From: an uncultured Pseudomonadota bacterium
GTDB taxonomy: Bacteria; Pseudomonadota; Gammaproteobacteria; Xanthomonadales; Ahniellaceae
Assembly (NCBI GenBank): GCA_937996755.1
Contig: CALKUS010000115.1
Coordinates: 1 to 5,680 of the forward strand
DNA length: 5,680 nucleotides
Reading direction: 5' to 3'
In this document: positions 5,096 through 5,680 of the stretch, piece by piece
Layout: every line of letters begins with the position of its first letter
Position numbering within the stretch: position 1 is the first letter of the stretch
Notes under the pieces: model-generated
Told to the model about the DNA's origin: nothing
Seen by the model: the letters and a program-made list of their open reading frames with translations, nothing else
The model's database searches: none
Program-made: the position numbers and the translations under genes

Positions 5096-5680
5096 ATGGC
5101 CAGGGCCACGATCGCCGACATCCGCAAGGCGATTCTCAAGGAACTGCCCCGGGATGGCAGCGCCGTCGGAAACCAGAGCCTGCGCGAGCGAGTGGCGGAA
5201 CGCCTCGGCACGAAGGTCGGCGAGGAAGACTACTTCGAGGCGCGCGACGCGCTGCTCGCCGAGGGCAAGCTCGCCAAGGGCATGGGTCGAGGCGGTTCGG
5301 TGCGGCGCACCGACGCGGAAACGCCGGGCCTGACCCTCGCGGCGCAGGAAATACCCGAAGAGGCGAAGCGCTCGCGCGCGAAGGCGCAACCCGGGTGGCC
5401 GTTGAGCAACCGCAAGCCCGGCGAGCCGACCAAGGCCGCGCGCAAGCGCGCCGACGGCGCGAAGGTGATCGCGTATCGCCACGACCAGAAGCGCCGCAAC
5501 AACCCGGACGTCGGCGCTGTGACGCCCGAGACCGATCCCGAGCAGCCGAAGACGCGGTGGGCCTACGACCCGCACATCGATCCGGCGCTGCAGTTCGACG
5601 TCGGCCGCGCCGGCGTCGAGCGACTGATCGACGACGCACTGGCCAGCGGCGACGAAGCCACGATGCGCACGGCGCAGATC
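5096..5680 (+). CDS. Site-specific DNA adenine methyltransferase, type III Mod-like, N-terminal part (runs off right edge)
   Basis: The first 195 codons are present and the frame is still open at the edge. Residues 5-70 (IADIRKAILKELPRDG ... LRERVAERLG ... YFEARDALLAEGKLAKGMGRGGSVRR) look like a winged-helix DNA-binding domain, with a C-terminal GRGGSV turn as in a wing. A basic linker (90-122) follows. Residues 123-190 (VIAYRHDQKRRNNPDVG, then VTPETDP, WAYDPHIDPALQF, and VERLIDDALASGDE) match what I recall of the N-terminal region of type III restriction-modification Mod proteins. Those transfer a methyl group from S-adenosylmethionine to N6 of adenine at a specific site. The catalytic DPPY and SAM-binding FxGxG motifs would lie beyond 5680 and cannot be checked. 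The ATG at 5096 has AAGGGGA 6 bases upstream. A partner helicase-nuclease (Res) would be expected downstream. It is separated from the secreted-protein genes by the repeat array and is probably independently transcribed. Confidence 0.75.
   Translation, partial: MARATIADIRKAILKELPRDGSAVGNQSLRERVAERLGTKVGEEDYFEARDALLAEGKLAKGMGRGGSVRRTDAETPGLTLAAQEIPEEAKRSRAKAQPGWPLSNRKPGEPTKAARKRADGAKVIAYRHDQKRRNNPDVGAVTPETDPEQPKTRWAYDPHIDPALQFDVGRAGVERLIDDALASGDEATMRTAQI

Noticed and set aside
4784..5575. Minus-strand frame reading through the repeat array (contains PACAGMTN-like text)
   Set aside because: The PACAGMT peptide is the usual spurious translation of these palindromic repeats, and the rest is antisense to the methyltransferase gene.

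Overview
This is a GC-rich window with third codon positions almost all G or C. It most resembles a gammaproteobacterium of the Lysobacterales (Lysobacter, Dokdonella or Rhodanobacter type). The reasons are base composition, several secreted proteins carrying a terminal F-x-N-G-F-E motif that I associate with that group, and a cluster of ATTCCCGC/GCGGGAAT palindromic repeats. The assignment is from pattern memory, not from a search.

Layout. Positions 1-742 hold a minus-strand pair of exported proteins. The upstream gene (742 to 182) encodes a 186-residue protein with a GTIGQP...PGFW-type repeat and the tail LFRNGFE. Nine bases after its stop begins a second gene (172 down to the left edge, incomplete) whose mature N-terminus carries an FTYQGRL motif. 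Positions 743-889 are a divergent intergenic region with a striking inverted repeat and a third half-site exactly 21 bp away. Positions 890-3154 and 3285-4763 are two plus-strand genes for large secreted beta-sandwich proteins. They look like paralogues: both have a probable concanavalin-A-like domain closing in WDN-x-GFDGP, followed by a second probable beta-sandwich domain. One has the FxNGFE-type motif just after the signal peptide, the other at its extreme C-terminus.

Positions 4764-5095 contain no convincing gene. They hold a five-unit degenerate tandem palindromic array (4782-4921), an outer inverted pair closing at 4946, and a separate 9-bp inverted repeat (4952-4987). From 5096 to the right edge is the start of a DNA adenine methyltransferase of the type III Mod kind, with an N-terminal winged-helix-like segment. 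The catalytic motifs lie beyond the window.

How it fits together. Four exported proteins, three of them sharing a terminal motif, flank one divergent control region and probably form a cell-surface or secreted group of unknown function. The repeat array separates them from a restriction-modification gene that looks functionally unrelated. The most interesting unexplained signals are the terminal FxNGFE motif, the operator-like palindrome between the divergent genes, and the tandem repeat array.
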